Shown here in pieces: positions 33,491 to 43,542 of a stretch of DNA of 43,578 nt (the first letter of the stretch is position 1; the number at the start of each line of letters is the position of its first letter). The notes under the pieces are model-generated. The model saw nothing but the letters and a program-made list of their open reading frames with translations, searched no databases and was not told where the DNA came from. Both the position numbers and the translations under genes were made by a program. Origin of the DNA: Clostridiales bacterium (GTDB lineage: Bacteria > Bacillota > Clostridia > Christensenellales > Aristaeellaceae); the NCBI GenBank assembly GCA_029012285.1, contig JAQXLU010000079.1:1-43578 (forward strand), given 5' to 3'.

Positions 33491-34600
33491 ATGGCACAGA
33501 TCAGGACAACCTATCGGTACGAGGCAGATTTGGACAAGGGCACAAGGGAGGTAACGCTGCATCATCCCCTGATGCAGATGGACGCGCTGGCAGACGCCTT
33601 CGACGTGGCCATCCTGCGGAGCGGCGAGGCCGTCAACGTGGATGGCATGGAGGCCAACGGCTACCTGTTCCTTGCGGGGCAGCAGGCCACGATTCCGCTA
33701 CGGGGCAGCGTCAGCGGCAATCACGCGGTGGTGGTGCTGCCCTCGGAATGTTACGCCACCCCCGGGTACGCATCGCTGACGCTCCAGCTGACGGAGGGTG
33801 CGGTGCGCCATAGCGTGCTGCGGGTGAGCCTGTGCATCGCGCAAACGGGCAGCAGCAAGGTGATCGGCGGAGGCGATATGTTCCCCAGCCTGGCGGAAAT
33901 CGTGGAAAAGATGAACACCATGGATGCTGCCGCCACGGATGCGCACAGTGCGGCGGAAGCTGCCCGCTCTGCCATTGAGGCGCTCAATACGCTCTTCCCC
34001 CACGAGCATTTCTCCACCGCGCAGCTTGAGCGCGTCGCCGGGACGGTGACGAACAAGGAGTACTGGTTCTTCGTCAACGCCCGTTGGGATGAGGAAACGC
34101 GCCGCTTCAAGCGCATCGACATCGGCAAGAATTCCTTCGGCATCCAGATGCAGGCGGCGGGCACCTATCCCGGCGAGGAAACCCTGGGCTACATCGACAA
34201 CCAGGGCATCGGCTACTGGCGCGCCATCGGCCGGGATTACTTCCTCACCCACGGCGACACCGCCAACGCGGCGGCGGTGTCGGAGGACATCGGCACCATG
34301 ATCGGTGATGAGTGGCGGGAGTTCGGCGTGTATCTGGGGTGGAACAACTGCTTTATGCTGGACAGCTACGGCGGCATGACCATCGGCGGCGCGGGCTTTG
34401 AGATCGACGGCAACGGCATTTACCCCTACTCGCGCCTGTCCATGTGCAAGCACGAGGACGTGCCCGGCTCGGTGGGCTACGCCTTCATGGGCACGCTCTG
34501 GAACGCCTACCACCAGCTGCTGGGCAGCGACGACGAGGCTCAGTGCGATTACGCCGCGGGCTTCAAAGCCCCCATTGATTACCATCCCGGCGGGGAATAA
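33491..34600 (+). CDS. Phage-baseplate-like protein (BppU-type N-terminal domain)
   Basis: A 369-residue protein. Residues about 1-125 (TYRYEADLDKGTREVTLHHP, VAILRSGEAVNVDGMEANGY, VVLPSECYATPGYASLTLQL) look like the N-terminal domain of phage upper baseplate proteins. A short helical stretch with many Ala follows (about 135-160). The rest is rich in Gly, Tyr and Trp and may be a fibre or host-recognition part. AGGAG lies seven bases before the ATG. No other phage gene except the next frame is nearby, so this is an orphan or prophage remnant. The end coincides with a run of four G and may be a frameshift. Confidence 0.6.
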   Translation: MAQIRTTYRYEADLDKGTREVTLHHPLMQMDALADAFDVAILRSGEAVNVDGMEANGYLFLAGQQATIPLRGSVSGNHAVVVLPSECYATPGYASLTLQLTEGAVRHSVLRVSLCIAQTGSSKVIGGGDMFPSLAEIVEKMNTMDAAATDAHSAAEAARSAIEALNTLFPHEHFSTAQLERVAGTVTNKEYWFFVNARWDEETRRFKRIDIGKNSFGIQMQAAGTYPGEETLGYIDNQGIGYWRAIGRDYFLTHGDTANAAAVSEDIGTMIGDEWREFGVYLGWNNCFMLDSYGGMTIGGAGFEIDGNGIYPYSRLSMCKHEDVPGSVGYAFMGTLWNAYHQLLGSDDEAQCDYAAGFKAPIDYHPGGE

Positions 34601-34623
34601 AGGCGGATTCCTCCTTCGCCAAC

Positions 34624-35058
34624 ATGGACGAGGCACGCTTCGTCATCATGCGCAGACCTGCCGGGGCGGCCCACGACGCGAACACCTTCAAGCCCGTTTA
34701 CGAGCTTGACATGGACGGCAAGCTGCGGGTGGACACCTCCGTGCACATCGAGGTGGACGCAACCATCCTGGACAGCACCTCGGCCCAGTTCCTCTACCCG
34801 GCAGGGCTTGACAAGGACAATTTGGAAATCGTGCGCGCTTATGCGATGACGGCGGACGGGCCTACGGAGGTCACCCTGGGCAACATCAGCAAGACGGAAT
34901 ACGGCGTGCTGTTCGGGTATTCGGCGGACATGACGGTCACCGAAATGAAGGTCGTTTGCGCCAACGCGACGGCCCAGGCAACCATCAACCTCCTGACGCT
35001 CCGGGCGGACATCCAGGCCATGGTGGACGAAGCCGTTACAGCCAGGCTGAACAGTTAA
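34624..35058 (+). CDS. Continuation of the baseplate-like protein in another frame
   Basis: A 144-residue frame in a different phase, beginning MDEARFVIMRRP and ending VDEAVTARLNS. There is no ribosome binding site, and the frame stays open upstream through IKADSSFANM to the stop of the previous gene. This suggests that both were one protein of about 520 residues, now split by a one-base indel in the GGGG run at 34592-34595. I do not recognise a domain. Alternative: a coupled second gene. Confidence 0.5.
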   Translation: MDEARFVIMRRPAGAAHDANTFKPVYELDMDGKLRVDTSVHIEVDATILDSTSAQFLYPAGLDKDNLEIVRAYAMTADGPTEVTLGNISKTEYGVLFGYSADMTVTEMKVVCANATAQATINLLTLRADIQAMVDEAVTARLNS

Positions 35059-35144
35059 GGCGGCTGTGACCGTTTTGCGGCGCGCGCATATGCTGTCATT
35101 GACGGCAGACCTTCACACCGGCTGCCCGAAAGGATGATCGCACC

Positions 35145-35930
35145 ATGCCTGACCAGGCGTACCTGACGGTCGAGGGTGTTGCAAAGCGGTTCGGCACTGG
35201 GGAAAGCGCTGTCGCCGCCCTGTCTCACATCTCCTTTACACTCATGAAGGGCCGCTTTCTGTCCATCCTTGGGCCCAGCGGCTGCGGCAAAACCACGCTG
35301 TTCAACATCATTGCCGGGCTGCTGCGCCCGGATGATGGCGATGTCACCCTGGACGGGCAAAGCCTGGTGATGCACCCCGGCATGACCGGCTACATGCTGC
35401 AAAAGGATCTGCTTTTACCCTGGCGCAGCATTGCGGACAACATCACCCTGGCCCAACGGCTGCAGGGGGTGAACCGCCGCCAGGCCCTGCGGGACGCCGC
35501 ACCGGATGTGCGCGCCTGCGGGCTGGACGCCATGCTCAGTCGCCGCCCCGATCAGCTCTCCGGCGGACAGCGCCAGCGGGCAGCGCTGGTGCGCACGCTG
35601 CAAACTGGCAAGGAGATGCTGCTGCTGGACGAACCCTTCGGCGCGCTCGACCCCATCACCCGATTGCATTTGCAGCAGCTGCTGATGAAGGTATGCCTGC
35701 AACGGGGCAAGACCGTGCTGTTCGTCACCCATGACGTGGACGAGGCGTTGCTGCTCTCGGACGAGATCCTGCTCATGGGGTCCTCCCCCGGGCGGATCAT
35801 CGCGCACTACCATTTGTCCCAGGAGAAGCCCCGCACCCTCCGGACGCTGGCCCTGCCCGAGATGATCGCCATGAAAACCGAGATGCTCACGCTGCTGGAC
35901 GAGGAGGGATTGCGCGATGGGGACGAATAA
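35145..35930 (+). CDS. ABC importer ATPase, nitrate/sulfonate/thiamine-precursor type
   Basis: A 261-residue cytoplasmic ATPase. Walker A GPSGCGKTT near residue 45, Q-loop GYMLQKDLLLPWRS, signature LSGGQRQRAALVRTL, Walker B MLLLDEPFGALD, switch His in LFVTHDVDEA. The LLPWRS form after the Q-loop and SPGRI near the end are typical of the SsuB/TauB/NrtD group. The start ATG at 35145 follows AAAGGATGATCGCACC. It overlaps the permease gene by 14 bases. No TPP riboswitch motif was seen upstream. Confidence 0.9.
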   Translation: MPDQAYLTVEGVAKRFGTGESAVAALSHISFTLMKGRFLSILGPSGCGKTTLFNIIAGLLRPDDGDVTLDGQSLVMHPGMTGYMLQKDLLLPWRSIADNITLAQRLQGVNRRQALRDAAPDVRACGLDAMLSRRPDQLSGGQRQRAALVRTLQTGKEMLLLDEPFGALDPITRLHLQQLLMKVCLQRGKTVLFVTHDVDEALLLSDEILLMGSSPGRIIAHYHLSQEKPRTLRTLALPEMIAMKTEMLTLLDEEGLRDGDE

Positions 35931-36696
35931 GACGCGGTGGACGGTACATGCCTGGCGGTGGGGCTTGCTCCTGGTGCTGCTGGCCGCCTGGGAGGTCGGC
36001 AGCCGGGTGAAGCTGATCGACCCGTTCTTCTTTTCCAGCCCGTCGGAGATCGTGCGGACAGCCATCATCAAATGGCAGTCAGGGCAGCTTTGGCGGGACA
36101 TTCGGTATACGGCGGCCTCGACGCTCCTGGGCTTTTTGCTGGGCACCGCCATCGGCTCAGCGGTGGGGCTGCTGTTCTGGTTCAGCCCGCGTGTGGCGCT
36201 GGTAGCAGAGCCCTGGCTGGTCGTGCTCAACGCCCTGCCCAAGCTGGCCCTTGCGCCGGTGCTGGTCATCTGGTTTGGCATCGGGTTTTCCTCCAAGGTG
36301 GTTCTGGCCTTCCTGATGACGGTGGTGGTGGCAGCCATGTCCGCCTACGGGGGCGTGCAGGCGGTTGATCCGGCCCTGGAAACGCTGATGATCTCCCTAG
36401 GGGCAAAGCGTTGGCAGATCTTCACCCACCTGGTAGTGCCCTCGGCCATGCCCTCCATCATCACCGGGCTGCGGGTGAACATCGCCCTGGCCATGGCAGG
36501 CTCCATCGTGGGGGAATTCATTGCATCCGACCGCGGCCTGGGACGTATGATTGTGTACGCCGGGACGATCTTCGACCTGAAGCTCGTCTGGGTCGGGGTG
36601 GTGGTGCTGTCCATCGTAAGCGTGCTGATGTACGCCGCGGTGGTGCTGCTGGAAAAGCTGCTGATGCGCCGCTGGTCCGCCCGCAAGGCATCATGA
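35917..36696 (+). CDS. ABC importer permease, SsuC/TauC type
   Basis: A 259-residue membrane protein of six predicted helices: RWGLLLVLLAAWEVGSRVK, FLLGTAIGSAVGLLFW, ALAPVLVIWFGIGFSSKV and others. The cytoplasmic coupling loop is SLGAKRWQIFTHLVVPSAMP, followed by LRVNIALAMAGSIVGEF, typical of this permease group. GAGGAGG inside the ATPase gene is its ribosome binding site, so the two are coupled. The binding-protein gene follows after 18 bases. Confidence 0.9.
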   Translation: MGTNKTRWTVHAWRWGLLLVLLAAWEVGSRVKLIDPFFFSSPSEIVRTAIIKWQSGQLWRDIRYTAASTLLGFLLGTAIGSAVGLLFWFSPRVALVAEPWLVVLNALPKLALAPVLVIWFGIGFSSKVVLAFLMTVVVAAMSAYGGVQAVDPALETLMISLGAKRWQIFTHLVVPSAMPSIITGLRVNIALAMAGSIVGEFIASDRGLGRMIVYAGTIFDLKLVWVGVVVLSIVSVLMYAAVVLLEKLLMRRWSARKAS

Positions 36697-36714
36697 ACGC
36701 AAGGAGGGTCCATC

Positions 36715-37731
36715 ATGCACAGAATCGTCTGCCTGTTCCTTGTCCTGCTCCTTTTCAGCGCTCCTGCGCTGTCGGAGGAGAAGCCGCTAAAGCCCATCGT
36801 GGTGGCGGAGCCCGTCCACCTGATCGGCTATTTGCCGCTCTACGTCGCCATCCATGAGGGCTACTTTGCCCAAGAGGGGCTGGACGTGACCGTGGTGCAG
36901 GCCACCGGCGGCGCACATGTGACCGCGGTGGTGTCCGGGGACGCCTTCGCCGTGATCGGCGGGGTGGACAGCTACAACTTTGCCAACCAGCAGACCGGCT
37001 CGGGCCGGGGCAATGCCGATCCCATCCTGGCCATCGTGGGGTGCGTCAACCGGGCCAATGTGTACCTCTTCGCCCGCGCCGGACTCGCCCCCGCCTCCAA
37101 TGCAGATGCGGACATGGCGGCCTTTTTGCGGGGAAAAACCATCATCGCCGGGCGCTATGGCGGCTCGCCCAACGTGCTGACCCGCTACCTGGTCAAGTCC
37201 CTGGGCCTTGACCCTGACACGGACGTGACACTGCTGGAAAACGCCGACGCCACCACCGTCACCGCCATGCTGCAATATGGCCAGGGCGACATCGGCAACG
37301 GCGGCGAGCCGCAGATCTCCGAGGGTGTGACGGCGGGCATCTTCGAGGAGCCATTCGTCAAATTTCCCGACCTGGGGGATTACGCCTACTCCGTCATCGG
37401 GGTGAAGAAGTCCACCATCGAGCAGCAGCCCGAAACATGCGCCGCCTTTGTCCGGGCGATGCTGCGCGGCCTGGAAGCCGTCCACACCGACCGCGCCATC
37501 GCCGAGCGCGTGCTACTCAAAGAATTCCCCACCCTGACGGAGGCAGGCCGCAAAGCCGCGCTTGACCGGGCCTATGAGGATCACCTGTGGAGCGAGGACG
37601 GCAGCATCAGCCGCCAGGCGGTGGACACCTGCATGGAGGCCGTGACGGTTTCCGGGCTGTTTGAGGGCAGCTGGGACTACGACAGCATGGTGGATCTGCG
37701 CTTCCTCCCCACCCCGCAAGCAGCGGAATAG
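36715..37731 (+). CDS. ABC importer binding protein, NMT1/SsuA type
   Basis: A 338-residue exported protein: signal peptide MHRIVCLFLVLLLFSAPAL, cut near LS-EE. The mature start IVVAEPVHLIGYLPLYVAIHEGYFAQEGLDVTV in part shows the NMT1/THI5-like pattern, with later GKTIIAGRYGGSPNVLTRYLV. No lipobox Cys is visible. The group binds sulfonates, nitrate, bicarbonate or pyrimidine precursors of thiamine, and I cannot tell which. GGAGGG precedes the ATG. Last gene of the operon, ending at a strong terminator. Confidence 0.87.
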   Translation: MHRIVCLFLVLLLFSAPALSEEKPLKPIVVAEPVHLIGYLPLYVAIHEGYFAQEGLDVTVVQATGGAHVTAVVSGDAFAVIGGVDSYNFANQQTGSGRGNADPILAIVGCVNRANVYLFARAGLAPASNADADMAAFLRGKTIIAGRYGGSPNVLTRYLVKSLGLDPDTDVTLLENADATTVTAMLQYGQGDIGNGGEPQISEGVTAGIFEEPFVKFPDLGDYAYSVIGVKKSTIEQQPETCAAFVRAMLRGLEAVHTDRAIAERVLLKEFPTLTEAGRKAALDRAYEDHLWSEDGSISRQAVDTCMEAVTVSGLFEGSWDYDSMVDLRFLPTPQAAE

Positions 37732-37736
37732 CACGC

Positions 37737-37774
37737 AGCCGCTCCCCTGGATGCTCAAGGGGGAGCGGCTTTTT
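37737..37774 (+). terminator. Terminator of the ABC importer operon
   Basis: AGCCGCTCCCC and GGGGAGCGGCT arms, perfect 11 bp, followed by TTTT. Confidence 0.88.
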
Positions 37775-37789
37775 GGTATGCGCATGCCA

Positions 37790-38473
37790 TTATGACCCAT
37801 TCACCAGCTGTTTCAGCATGGCGCAGGCGGTATCGGCGTTGTCCTCTACCTCGCTGAGCAACGCCGTACAAAAACCCCGGGCGGCAGCCTGACGCCTGGC
37901 GGCAAGCTCCGCGCCGCGCCGGGTCAGGAAGCGGCCGTACATGCCCTCCAGTTTAGTGCGGTATTCCCGCAGGAAGGTGTCCTCCGTGTCCTGCGCGCCA
38001 TCCCGGAGCATGCCATTCTCATCCTGGGTGTAGAGGGGCCGCCCGTGCGAGCCAGCGTACATCAGCGTACGGGCAATACCGATGGCCCCGCACACATCCA
38101 GCTTGTCCGCGTCAAAGAGGATCTTCGCTTCGATGCTCGCGGGCGGATCGGCGCGGCGGAAGCGGTGCGTCCGGATGCACTGGCGGACATGGGCTGCAAA
38201 GGCTTCCTCATAGCCCATTTGACGAAGGAGCTGATACGCCCTTTCGCCACCGGTGACGGCGTGATCGGCAGCAGGGTCAACGAGCTCATCCGCGCGGCCC
38301 ACATCGTGCAAAATGGCCGCAGCCAGCAGCACGTCCAGGTTCACGTTTTCCTCATCGCGGGCGATTTCCAGCGCGTTGTTCAGCACGCGGTACACATGCT
38401 GGCGGTCGTGGGCGCTGTCACGCATGCGATCTTGCATATAGGCTTCCAGCTGTTGCCATTGTTCGGGGCGCAT
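37790..38473 (-). CDS. HD-domain phosphohydrolase
   Basis: A 227-residue cytoplasmic protein of the YedJ/YpgQ-like HD group. Metal ligands: SAHDRQHVYRVLNNA near residue 23, AAILHDVGRADE near residue 53, HVRQCIRTHRF, and ILFDADKLDVCGAIGIAR near residue 120. Relatives hydrolyse nucleotides, but the substrate here is unknown. The ATG at 38473 has AGGAGG eight bases upstream. The frame remains open much further upstream, through a terminator, and is not coding there. Confidence 0.88.
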   Translation of the reverse strand: MRPEQWQQLEAYMQDRMRDSAHDRQHVYRVLNNALEIARDEENVNLDVLLAAAILHDVGRADELVDPAADHAVTGGERAYQLLRQMGYEEAFAAHVRQCIRTHRFRRADPPASIEAKILFDADKLDVCGAIGIARTLMYAGSHGRPLYTQDENGMLRDGAQDTEDTFLREYRTKLEGMYGRFLTRRGAELAARRQAAARGFCTALLSEVEDNADTACAMLKQLVNGS

Positions 38474-38490
38474 TGCCCTTCCTCCTTTGC

Positions 38491-38520
38491 AAAAGGGCTG
38501 CCGCAGCGACGCAGCAGCCC
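38491..38520 (-). terminator. Terminator of the large repeat-protein gene
   Basis: Minus strand GGGCTGC, 12-base loop, GCAGCCC, then TTTT. The HD gene lies immediately downstream and may depend on readthrough; no promoter was seen for it. Confidence 0.75.
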
Positions 38521-38525
38521 GGGGA

Positions 38526-41500
38526 TTATTTCTTCTTCCACACCTGGGCAGCGCCTTCGCCATATCCAGCGGGCAGCTTGCCCTCCTCGACCAGCACAAA
38601 GCCCAGGTCAGCGGCGTAATTCGCCTTGTTACTCTCCACCGTGACGGGGATGGACGTGCCATCCTCCTGGAGCACGGAGGAGATCTGGTGAACGTCGGTG
38701 CGCAGCACTGTCGGCTTGACCTCGCTGGGCCAAGTGACGCGCAGCGTGTACACCGTGGGGTACAGCGCGTCGAACACATAGTAGCCGTACTGGTCGGTCA
38801 CGGTGGTTGCCACCACCTTATCGCCGCGCAGCAGCTCAATGGTCACACCGGGGATGCCGCCCTCATCGAAGTCCTGCAAGCCGTTGCCGTTCAGGTCAAG
38901 CCAGGCCATGTCGCCCAGTCGGCCGGGCAGCACCATGCCGGTGTCCATGTTGCGCAGATGGCGCGCCATCCTCAGGGTGACCACGGCAGATTTGCCATAC
39001 AGGCCCTGGGCCTCCTGCACGAAGCTGCTCAGACCGTCCTGTGCGATGCTCGTATCCGTACAATCCACCAGCGCGTATCCATCGGGGATGGTCACGTCCA
39101 CAGCATATTCGCCGGGCATCAGGCCCTTGAAGAGGTAGCGGCCATCCTCCCCGGTGACACATTCCGCCAGGGTCACGCCGAAGCCATCCAGCAGGTGGAG
39201 CCGCGCGCCCTTGACCGGGGTCACGCCGCTATACTGGTTCAGCCAGACCTGGCCGCCGATCTCCGTCGTGCGCGCAACGCACAGGAGCGTCCCGGTGCGC
39301 TGCTCGGCCTCGCGGATGACGACGCGCCCGTTGGTCATGACATTGCCGTTGCGGTAGAAGTCGCAGCTGCCGTCCTTGACCTCCAGGTTGCCATCGTCCA
39401 GGGGGTAGACCAGCTCGTATTCGCCGGGGGCGATGCCGGCAATGGTGAAGCAGCCCTTCTCGTCCGTCTGGACGCTGAGCACGGTTTCGCCGGTATCCGC
39501 GTCCCGCAGCTCGATGGTTTCACCCACCGCAGGGGCTTCGTCCGCGCCGCGCAAGCCGTCCCAGTTTTCATCCAGGAACGCCTCGCCCGACCAGGAGGCA
39601 GGAATCACACAGCCCAGACGCTGGGCGTGCCACTGGGTGCCCATTTTCAGCTGGAAGGTGGTTTCCTGGGTGGCCAGGCCGTTCCTGACGGGCATTGTCA
39701 CACCATTGAGGCGGGAAACCACATAGCCGTCGGGACATTCCACCTGGAGGGTATAGGTATCGGGGCGCAAGCTGCCAAAGGCGAACTTGCCATCCGCGCC
39801 GGTGGTCAGAATCCGCGTTTCCAGATCGCTGCGGGTGGGGGTCAGGGTGATGCGCATCCCTGGCATCGCGGATTCATCCGCGTCCATGTGACCATTGCCG
39901 TTGTTGTCGGTGTAGGCCATGCCGGAGATGTCGCTCAGCAGCAGCCCGCCGCACAGGGAGGCCGTCCAGCTATCACCGGATTGGACGGAGAAGGTCGCGC
40001 TCTGCCCCACGCCGTTCTCGCCGCTGACGGTATTGCCGCCGCTGACCACCGCGGCAAACACGCCATGCTCAGGCAGCTCATACTGCAAATGATAGGCGCC
40101 GGGCAGCACAGCGTTGAAGCAGTATTCGCCGCTGCCGTCAAGGGTGGCGGAGGCAACCTCGCCGCGCTCGCCCATCAGGCGCACGACAGTACCGGCAAGG
40201 CCCTGCTCGAAGGCGTCCTGCAAGCCGTTGTCATTCTCGTCCGCAAACACATGGCCGGTCACGATGGCAGGCACGATCATGCCGATGCCAGCGTCCTTCA
40301 CATCCCCATTCAGCCCGACGATGATCGCGCGGCTTTTGCCGGTGCCATCCGCCAGGGTCTGCATCACGTTGTTGCTGCCCAGGGCCGTGAAGGCGTAGCC
40401 CTTCTCCGGCTTCATGGTCAGATAGTATTCGCCGGGGGCCAGGTTGGTGAAGGAGAAGGTACCATTCTTCTCCGTGCGCCTGGTGGACAGCTTGTTGCCG
40501 CTGCCGTCCCAGAGCGTCACGGTGTAGCCCTCGCCCAGCATTTCGCCGCTCTCCCAATCGGAGGAGAAATTGCTGTCGAAGTACACCCGTCCGCTGATGG
40601 AGCCGTGCATCACAGCGCCCAGCATAATCTGGCGGTATTCGCCGTTTTCCAGGGTGACGTCGGTCAAGCGGCGCTCGGTGTTGTTGCCTGCGGGGGCAAA
40701 CTTGTTGCCCGCATCCCCTGGGGCGGTCACGGTGAACACGCAGCCCTTGGGCAGATTGGCGCGGATGGTGAAGGTGCTGCCGCGCTGACCCACGAAGTGG
40801 TAGCTTCCGTCAGCGCCCGAAACGGTGCTTTGCAGCAGCACATTGTTGCTCTGCCGGGCCAGGCGCAGCTCCACGCCGGGCAGGGGCTGGTCGCCCTCGT
40901 CGTAGTAGCCGTTGCAGTTGGCATCCAGGAAGCACACGCCCTCGATGATCGCGCCCTCCATCATGCCGATGTTGTGGTCAGCGTGCACCTCGCCGCGCTC
41001 CAGGGAGATGGTATCCACCCCGGCGCGCTCCTTTTCGGTGGTCATGCGGGAGAGCTGCTTCACATCGCCCTTCGCCTTGACGGTGAACACGTATTCATCG
41101 GGCACATAGCAGGTCAGCTCGTAGTTGCCCTTCTTGACCTGGCGGAACTCATACACGCCGTTTTCGTCGGTGTAGGCCTCGATGAGGGTCTTGTCCTTGC
41201 CGCCCTTGAGCGTCAGGCGGATGCCGGGGATGCCGGGCTCGCCCTCCTGCCATACGCCGTCGGCGTTCTGGTCATTCCATACCGTGCCCCGGACCGTCGC
41301 CATCGGCAACAGACCCACGCCGGCCTCCAGCTTTTTCTCGGTGCTCAGGGTGAGGACGGCGCTTTGCTGCGTGCGGCTGGCGCTTTCCTCCATGATGCTT
41401 TCGGTGGCCGCCATGCCGCTGCCCTTGACGCCAAAGCCATAATCCGCAGGTGCAGTGACGCGCAGCGTGTACTGTCCCGCAATCGCGCTCAGGGTGAGGG

Positions 41501-43316
41501 TGCCATCCTTGCCCGTCACGCCTTGATCGGCAATCGCACCCTGCTCGTCCACCAGGGCGATCTCGACATCCTTGGGCGCCCCCTCACCCTTGCTGACCGA
41601 GCCGTTGTTGTTGTCGTCAATGAAGGCGCGCACGGTGATCTTCGCGGGGGTCTGGGCGGTGGCTGAAAGCGCCATATCCGCCTGGGTAGAGGACAGGGTG
41701 AAGCGACTGGATGGGATGGCGCGACCGGCATAGGCATACTGGACGGAATAATCGCCATCATAGAGGGGGGCGGTGGACCAGGCGCCATCCTTGCCGGTTT
41801 CCGCGGTGGCGACAAGTTGGCCCTGGGCGTCGCAGATGCTGACGGTTACACCCCGCAGCGCGTCGCCATTGGCATCCCGGACGCTGCCGCTGACCGTGCT
41901 CATATGACTGCGGGCAATCAGGGGCAGCTCAACGGCGGTATCGGCGGTCACATCGAAGCTCAGCACTGCCACAACGGTGGCATCAGCGCTCTTGGCCAGC
42001 GTCCAGCGGGACGCATCGAAATCATAGCGGCCCTCGGGGAGCGCCACCTTGACGGTGTACGTGCCGGGCAGCAGATCCTCCGCCGCATATACGCCATGGG
42101 CATCCGCGGTGAGCTCCCAAGCTTCATCCGCGCTCAGGAGGGTGACAGCCGCGCCGGTGATGTTCTCCAACGCCAGCATCACACTGCCCGTGCCGGTCAA
42201 GGCCACCTGGTAGGTGCTCTTGGTATCCGCCGCGACAGCCGCCATCCATTCCACCGTGCCGCGCTGGAGCAGCGCATTGCCGTTTAGCGCGGTCAGCACG
42301 ACATGCTCCGGCAGGGTCAGGGTGACGAGGTATTCGCCCGGGGCGAGCTTGTCCAGCGCCGCCGGTGACTGGGCGGAGAGTTCGCCCTCCGCAATCACCG
42401 CGTCATCACAGGACACACGGTACGCCACAGACTGCGCTGCGCCTTCCACCACCAGGGACAGGGAGCCCTCCAGAGGCTTGGGGGTTGGGGTGGGCGTAGG
42501 GGTCGGGGTAGCTGTCGGCGTTGCCGTGGGGGTCGCCGTGGGCGTTGCCGTTGGGGTCGCCGTTGGGGTCGCCGTTGGCGTTGCCGTCGGGGTCGCCGTT
42601 GGGGTCGCCGTGGGCGTTGCCGTCGGGGTCGCCGTGGGCGTTGCCGTGGGCGTTGCCGTCGGGGTCGCCGTGGGCGTTGCCGTGGGGGTGGGCGTTGTCT
42701 CCACCACGGGCGCGGTGATGTGCAGCACGGATTCCTCGTCGGTGTAGGTCACGATCTCCATGGGCTGATCCAGCCACAGATCGCCATCACAGGCCGTCAT
42801 GCGCAGCGTGTACAGGCCAGCGGGGATTGCCAATTCCAGCACATATTCTCCTTCCTCGTCCGTCTGGAAGGACAGCACGAGCTTCTCCTTTTCATCCAGC
42901 ACATCAAAGGAGGCCGGTACGCCGGCGCTCACCTTGAACAATCCCGCATTGGCGTACACCTGGATGGGCGCGATGTTCATCCGCCCTTCGGTGAGCTGCA
43001 CGCCATAACCGTAGGTGTTCAGGGGCAGCTCCTTGGGGTAGGAGCCTTCCACCGGCACAAGGCGGACCAGGGATGCATCGGGCAGCGTGATGGCGTCAAG
43101 CCCGTCCGTGGCGTATACGCCAATCAGCGTCTCCCCCTGGTACACATCAAACAAGCCCTCCGCCGCCACGGACTGATAAGTACCGTCCGCCGTGGCGTAC
43201 AGGCCGCACAGGGTCACCTTCAGCTGCGTCCCCTCGGCCAGGGCTGCGTTTCCAAGGGTCAGGAGCAGCGTCAGGGCCAGCAGGCCGGAAATCAGCTTCT
43301 TGCATAGCATCGTCAT
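38526..43316 (-). CDS. Secreted multidomain protein with SdrD-B-like repeats
   Basis: A 1596-residue exported protein. Signal peptide [20 protein letters not shown] ending near ALA-EG. Residues about 30-200 are beta-rich, then comes a Thr-Pro/Ala-Thr-Pro spacer (about 203-280). After a second beta-rich region (about 285-560) I count eight SdrD-B-like domains, each opening with a Ca-binding-type motif: DDNNNG, DQNADG, DANCNG, DSNFSS, DENDNG, DNNGNG, DENWDG, DLNGNG. Each has a Gly-Tyr/Phe strand pair of prealbumin type. The C-terminus ends VWKKK, with no LPXTG signal or membrane helix, so attachment to the wall is unclear. GGAGG precedes the ATG at 43316 by nine bases. Likely an adhesin or structural surface protein. 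Confidence 0.88.
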   Translation of the reverse strand: MTMLCKKLISGLLALTLLLTLGNAALAEGTQLKVTLCGLYATADGTYQSVAAEGLFDVYQGETLIGVYATDGLDAITLPDASLVRLVPVEGSYPKELPLNTYGYGVQLTEGRMNIAPIQVYANAGLFKVSAGVPASFDVLDEKEKLVLSFQTDEEGEYVLELAIPAGLYTLRMTACDGDLWLDQPMEIVTYTDEESVLHITAPVVETTPTPTATPTATPTATPTATPTATPTATPTATPTATPTATPTATPTATPTATPTATPTATPTATPTPTPTPTPKPLEGSLSLVVEGAAQSVAYRVSCDDAVIAEGELSAQSPAALDKLAPGEYLVTLTLPEHVVLTALNGNALLQRGTVEWMAAVAADTKSTYQVALTGTGSVMLALENITGAAVTLLSADEAWELTADAHGVYAAEDLLPGTYTVKVALPEGRYDFDASRWTLAKSADATVVAVLSFDVTADTAVELPLIARSHMSTVSGSVRDANGDALRGVTVSICDAQGQLVATAETGKDGAWSTAPLYDGDYSVQYAYAGRAIPSSRFTLSSTQADMALSATAQTPAKITVRAFIDDNNNGSVSKGEGAPKDVEIALVDEQGAIADQGVTGKDGTLTLSAIAGQYTLRVTAPADYGFGVKGSGMAATESIMEESASRTQQSAVLTLSTEKKLEAGVGLLPMATVRGTVWNDQNADGVWQEGEPGIPGIRLTLKGGKDKTLIEAYTDENGVYEFRQVKKGNYELTCYVPDEYVFTVKAKGDVKQLSRMTTEKERAGVDTISLERGEVHADHNIGMMEGAIIEGVCFLDANCNGYYDEGDQPLPGVELRLARQSNNVLLQSTVSGADGSYHFVGQRGSTFTIRANLPKGCVFTVTAPGDAGNKFAPAGNNTERRLTDVTLENGEYRQIMLGAVMHGSISGRVYFDSNFSSDWESGEMLGEGYTVTLWDGSGNKLSTRRTEKNGTFSFTNLAPGEYYLTMKPEKGYAFTALGSNNVMQTLADGTGKSRAIIVGLNGDVKDAGIGMIVPAIVTGHVFADENDNGLQDAFEQGLAGTVVRLMGERGEVASATLDGSGEYCFNAVLPGAYHLQYELPEHGVFAAVVSGGNTVSGENGVGQSATFSVQSGDSWTASLCGGLLLSDISGMAYTDNNGNGHMDADESAMPGMRITLTPTRSDLETRILTTGADGKFAFGSLRPDTYTLQVECPDGYVVSRLNGVTMPVRNGLATQETTFQLKMGTQWHAQRLGCVIPASWSGEAFLDENWDGLRGADEAPAVGETIELRDADTGETVLSVQTDEKGCFTIAGIAPGEYELVYPLDDGNLEVKDGSCDFYRNGNVMTNGRVVIREAEQRTGTLLCVARTTEIGGQVWLNQYSGVTPVKGARLHLLDGFGVTLAECVTGEDGRYLFKGLMPGEYAVDVTIPDGYALVDCTDTSIAQDGLSSFVQEAQGLYGKSAVVTLRMARHLRNMDTGMVLPGRLGDMAWLDLNGNGLQDFDEGGIPGVTIELLRGDKVVATTVTDQYGYYVFDALYPTVYTLRVTWPSEVKPTVLRTDVHQISSVLQEDGTSIPVTVESNKANYAADLGFVLVEEGKLPAGYGEGAAQVWKKK
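42480..42708 (-). repeat. Coding tandem repeat (Thr-Pro-Thr-Ala units)
   Basis: An array of ACGGCAACGCCC-like 12-base units, with GGC/GGG wobble changes, encodes about 15 copies of TPTA, flanked by TPTPTP. It forms a stiff spacer between the N-terminal region and the rest of the protein. Larger 18-30 base patterns repeat within it, so copy number may vary. Confidence 0.9.
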
Positions 43317-43371
43317 GATGTCGTGCCTCCGAATCTATCCGCACAGGGCGGAGCGATACATAATTCGACAG

Positions 43372-43383
43372 TTACCATGGTAA
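43372..43383. promoter_or_regulatory. 12-bp palindrome over the -10 box
   Basis: TTACCATGGTAA is a perfect palindrome overlapping the -10 box of the large repeat-protein gene, a position suited to a repressor. Binding protein unknown. Confidence 0.5.
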
Positions 43384-43405
43384 AACATAAGCCATCAAAT
43401 GTCAA
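43377..43405 (-). promoter_or_regulatory. Promoter of the large repeat-protein gene
   Basis: Minus strand TTGACA (43405-43400), 17 bases, TACCAT (43382-43377). Perfect -35 with a weak -10 box. Confidence 0.65.
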
Positions 43406-43542
43406 CCACGCCACGCAACATTTACAGATGTTTCAGCCGGTTGATTGTAAAATGAAATAGGACAGTGAAAAAAAGAAAACGAGCCGCAGCGAACTTGTGG
43501 TAAAATGGAAGTACCACCCACCAAAAGACCAGGAGGTTCGCC

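Noticed and set aside
30444-35058. Prophage integrated at tRNA-Leu
   Set aside because: The baseplate-like genes are 3 kb away beyond two housekeeping genes, with no integrase and no duplicated tRNA end seen.
35059-35144. TPP riboswitch ahead of the NMT1/SsuA-type importer
   Set aside because: The conserved CUGAGA and ACCUGA-type thi-box elements are absent, so a thiamine link cannot be claimed.
38487-41666. 1059-codon open frame on the plus strand
   Set aside because: It is the antisense of the repeat-protein gene, lacks a ribosome binding site, and its His/Gly/Val-rich translation comes from codon bias of the real frame.
42480-42708. CRISPR-like array
   Set aside because: The units are contiguous 12-base coding repeats with no spacers of unique sequence.
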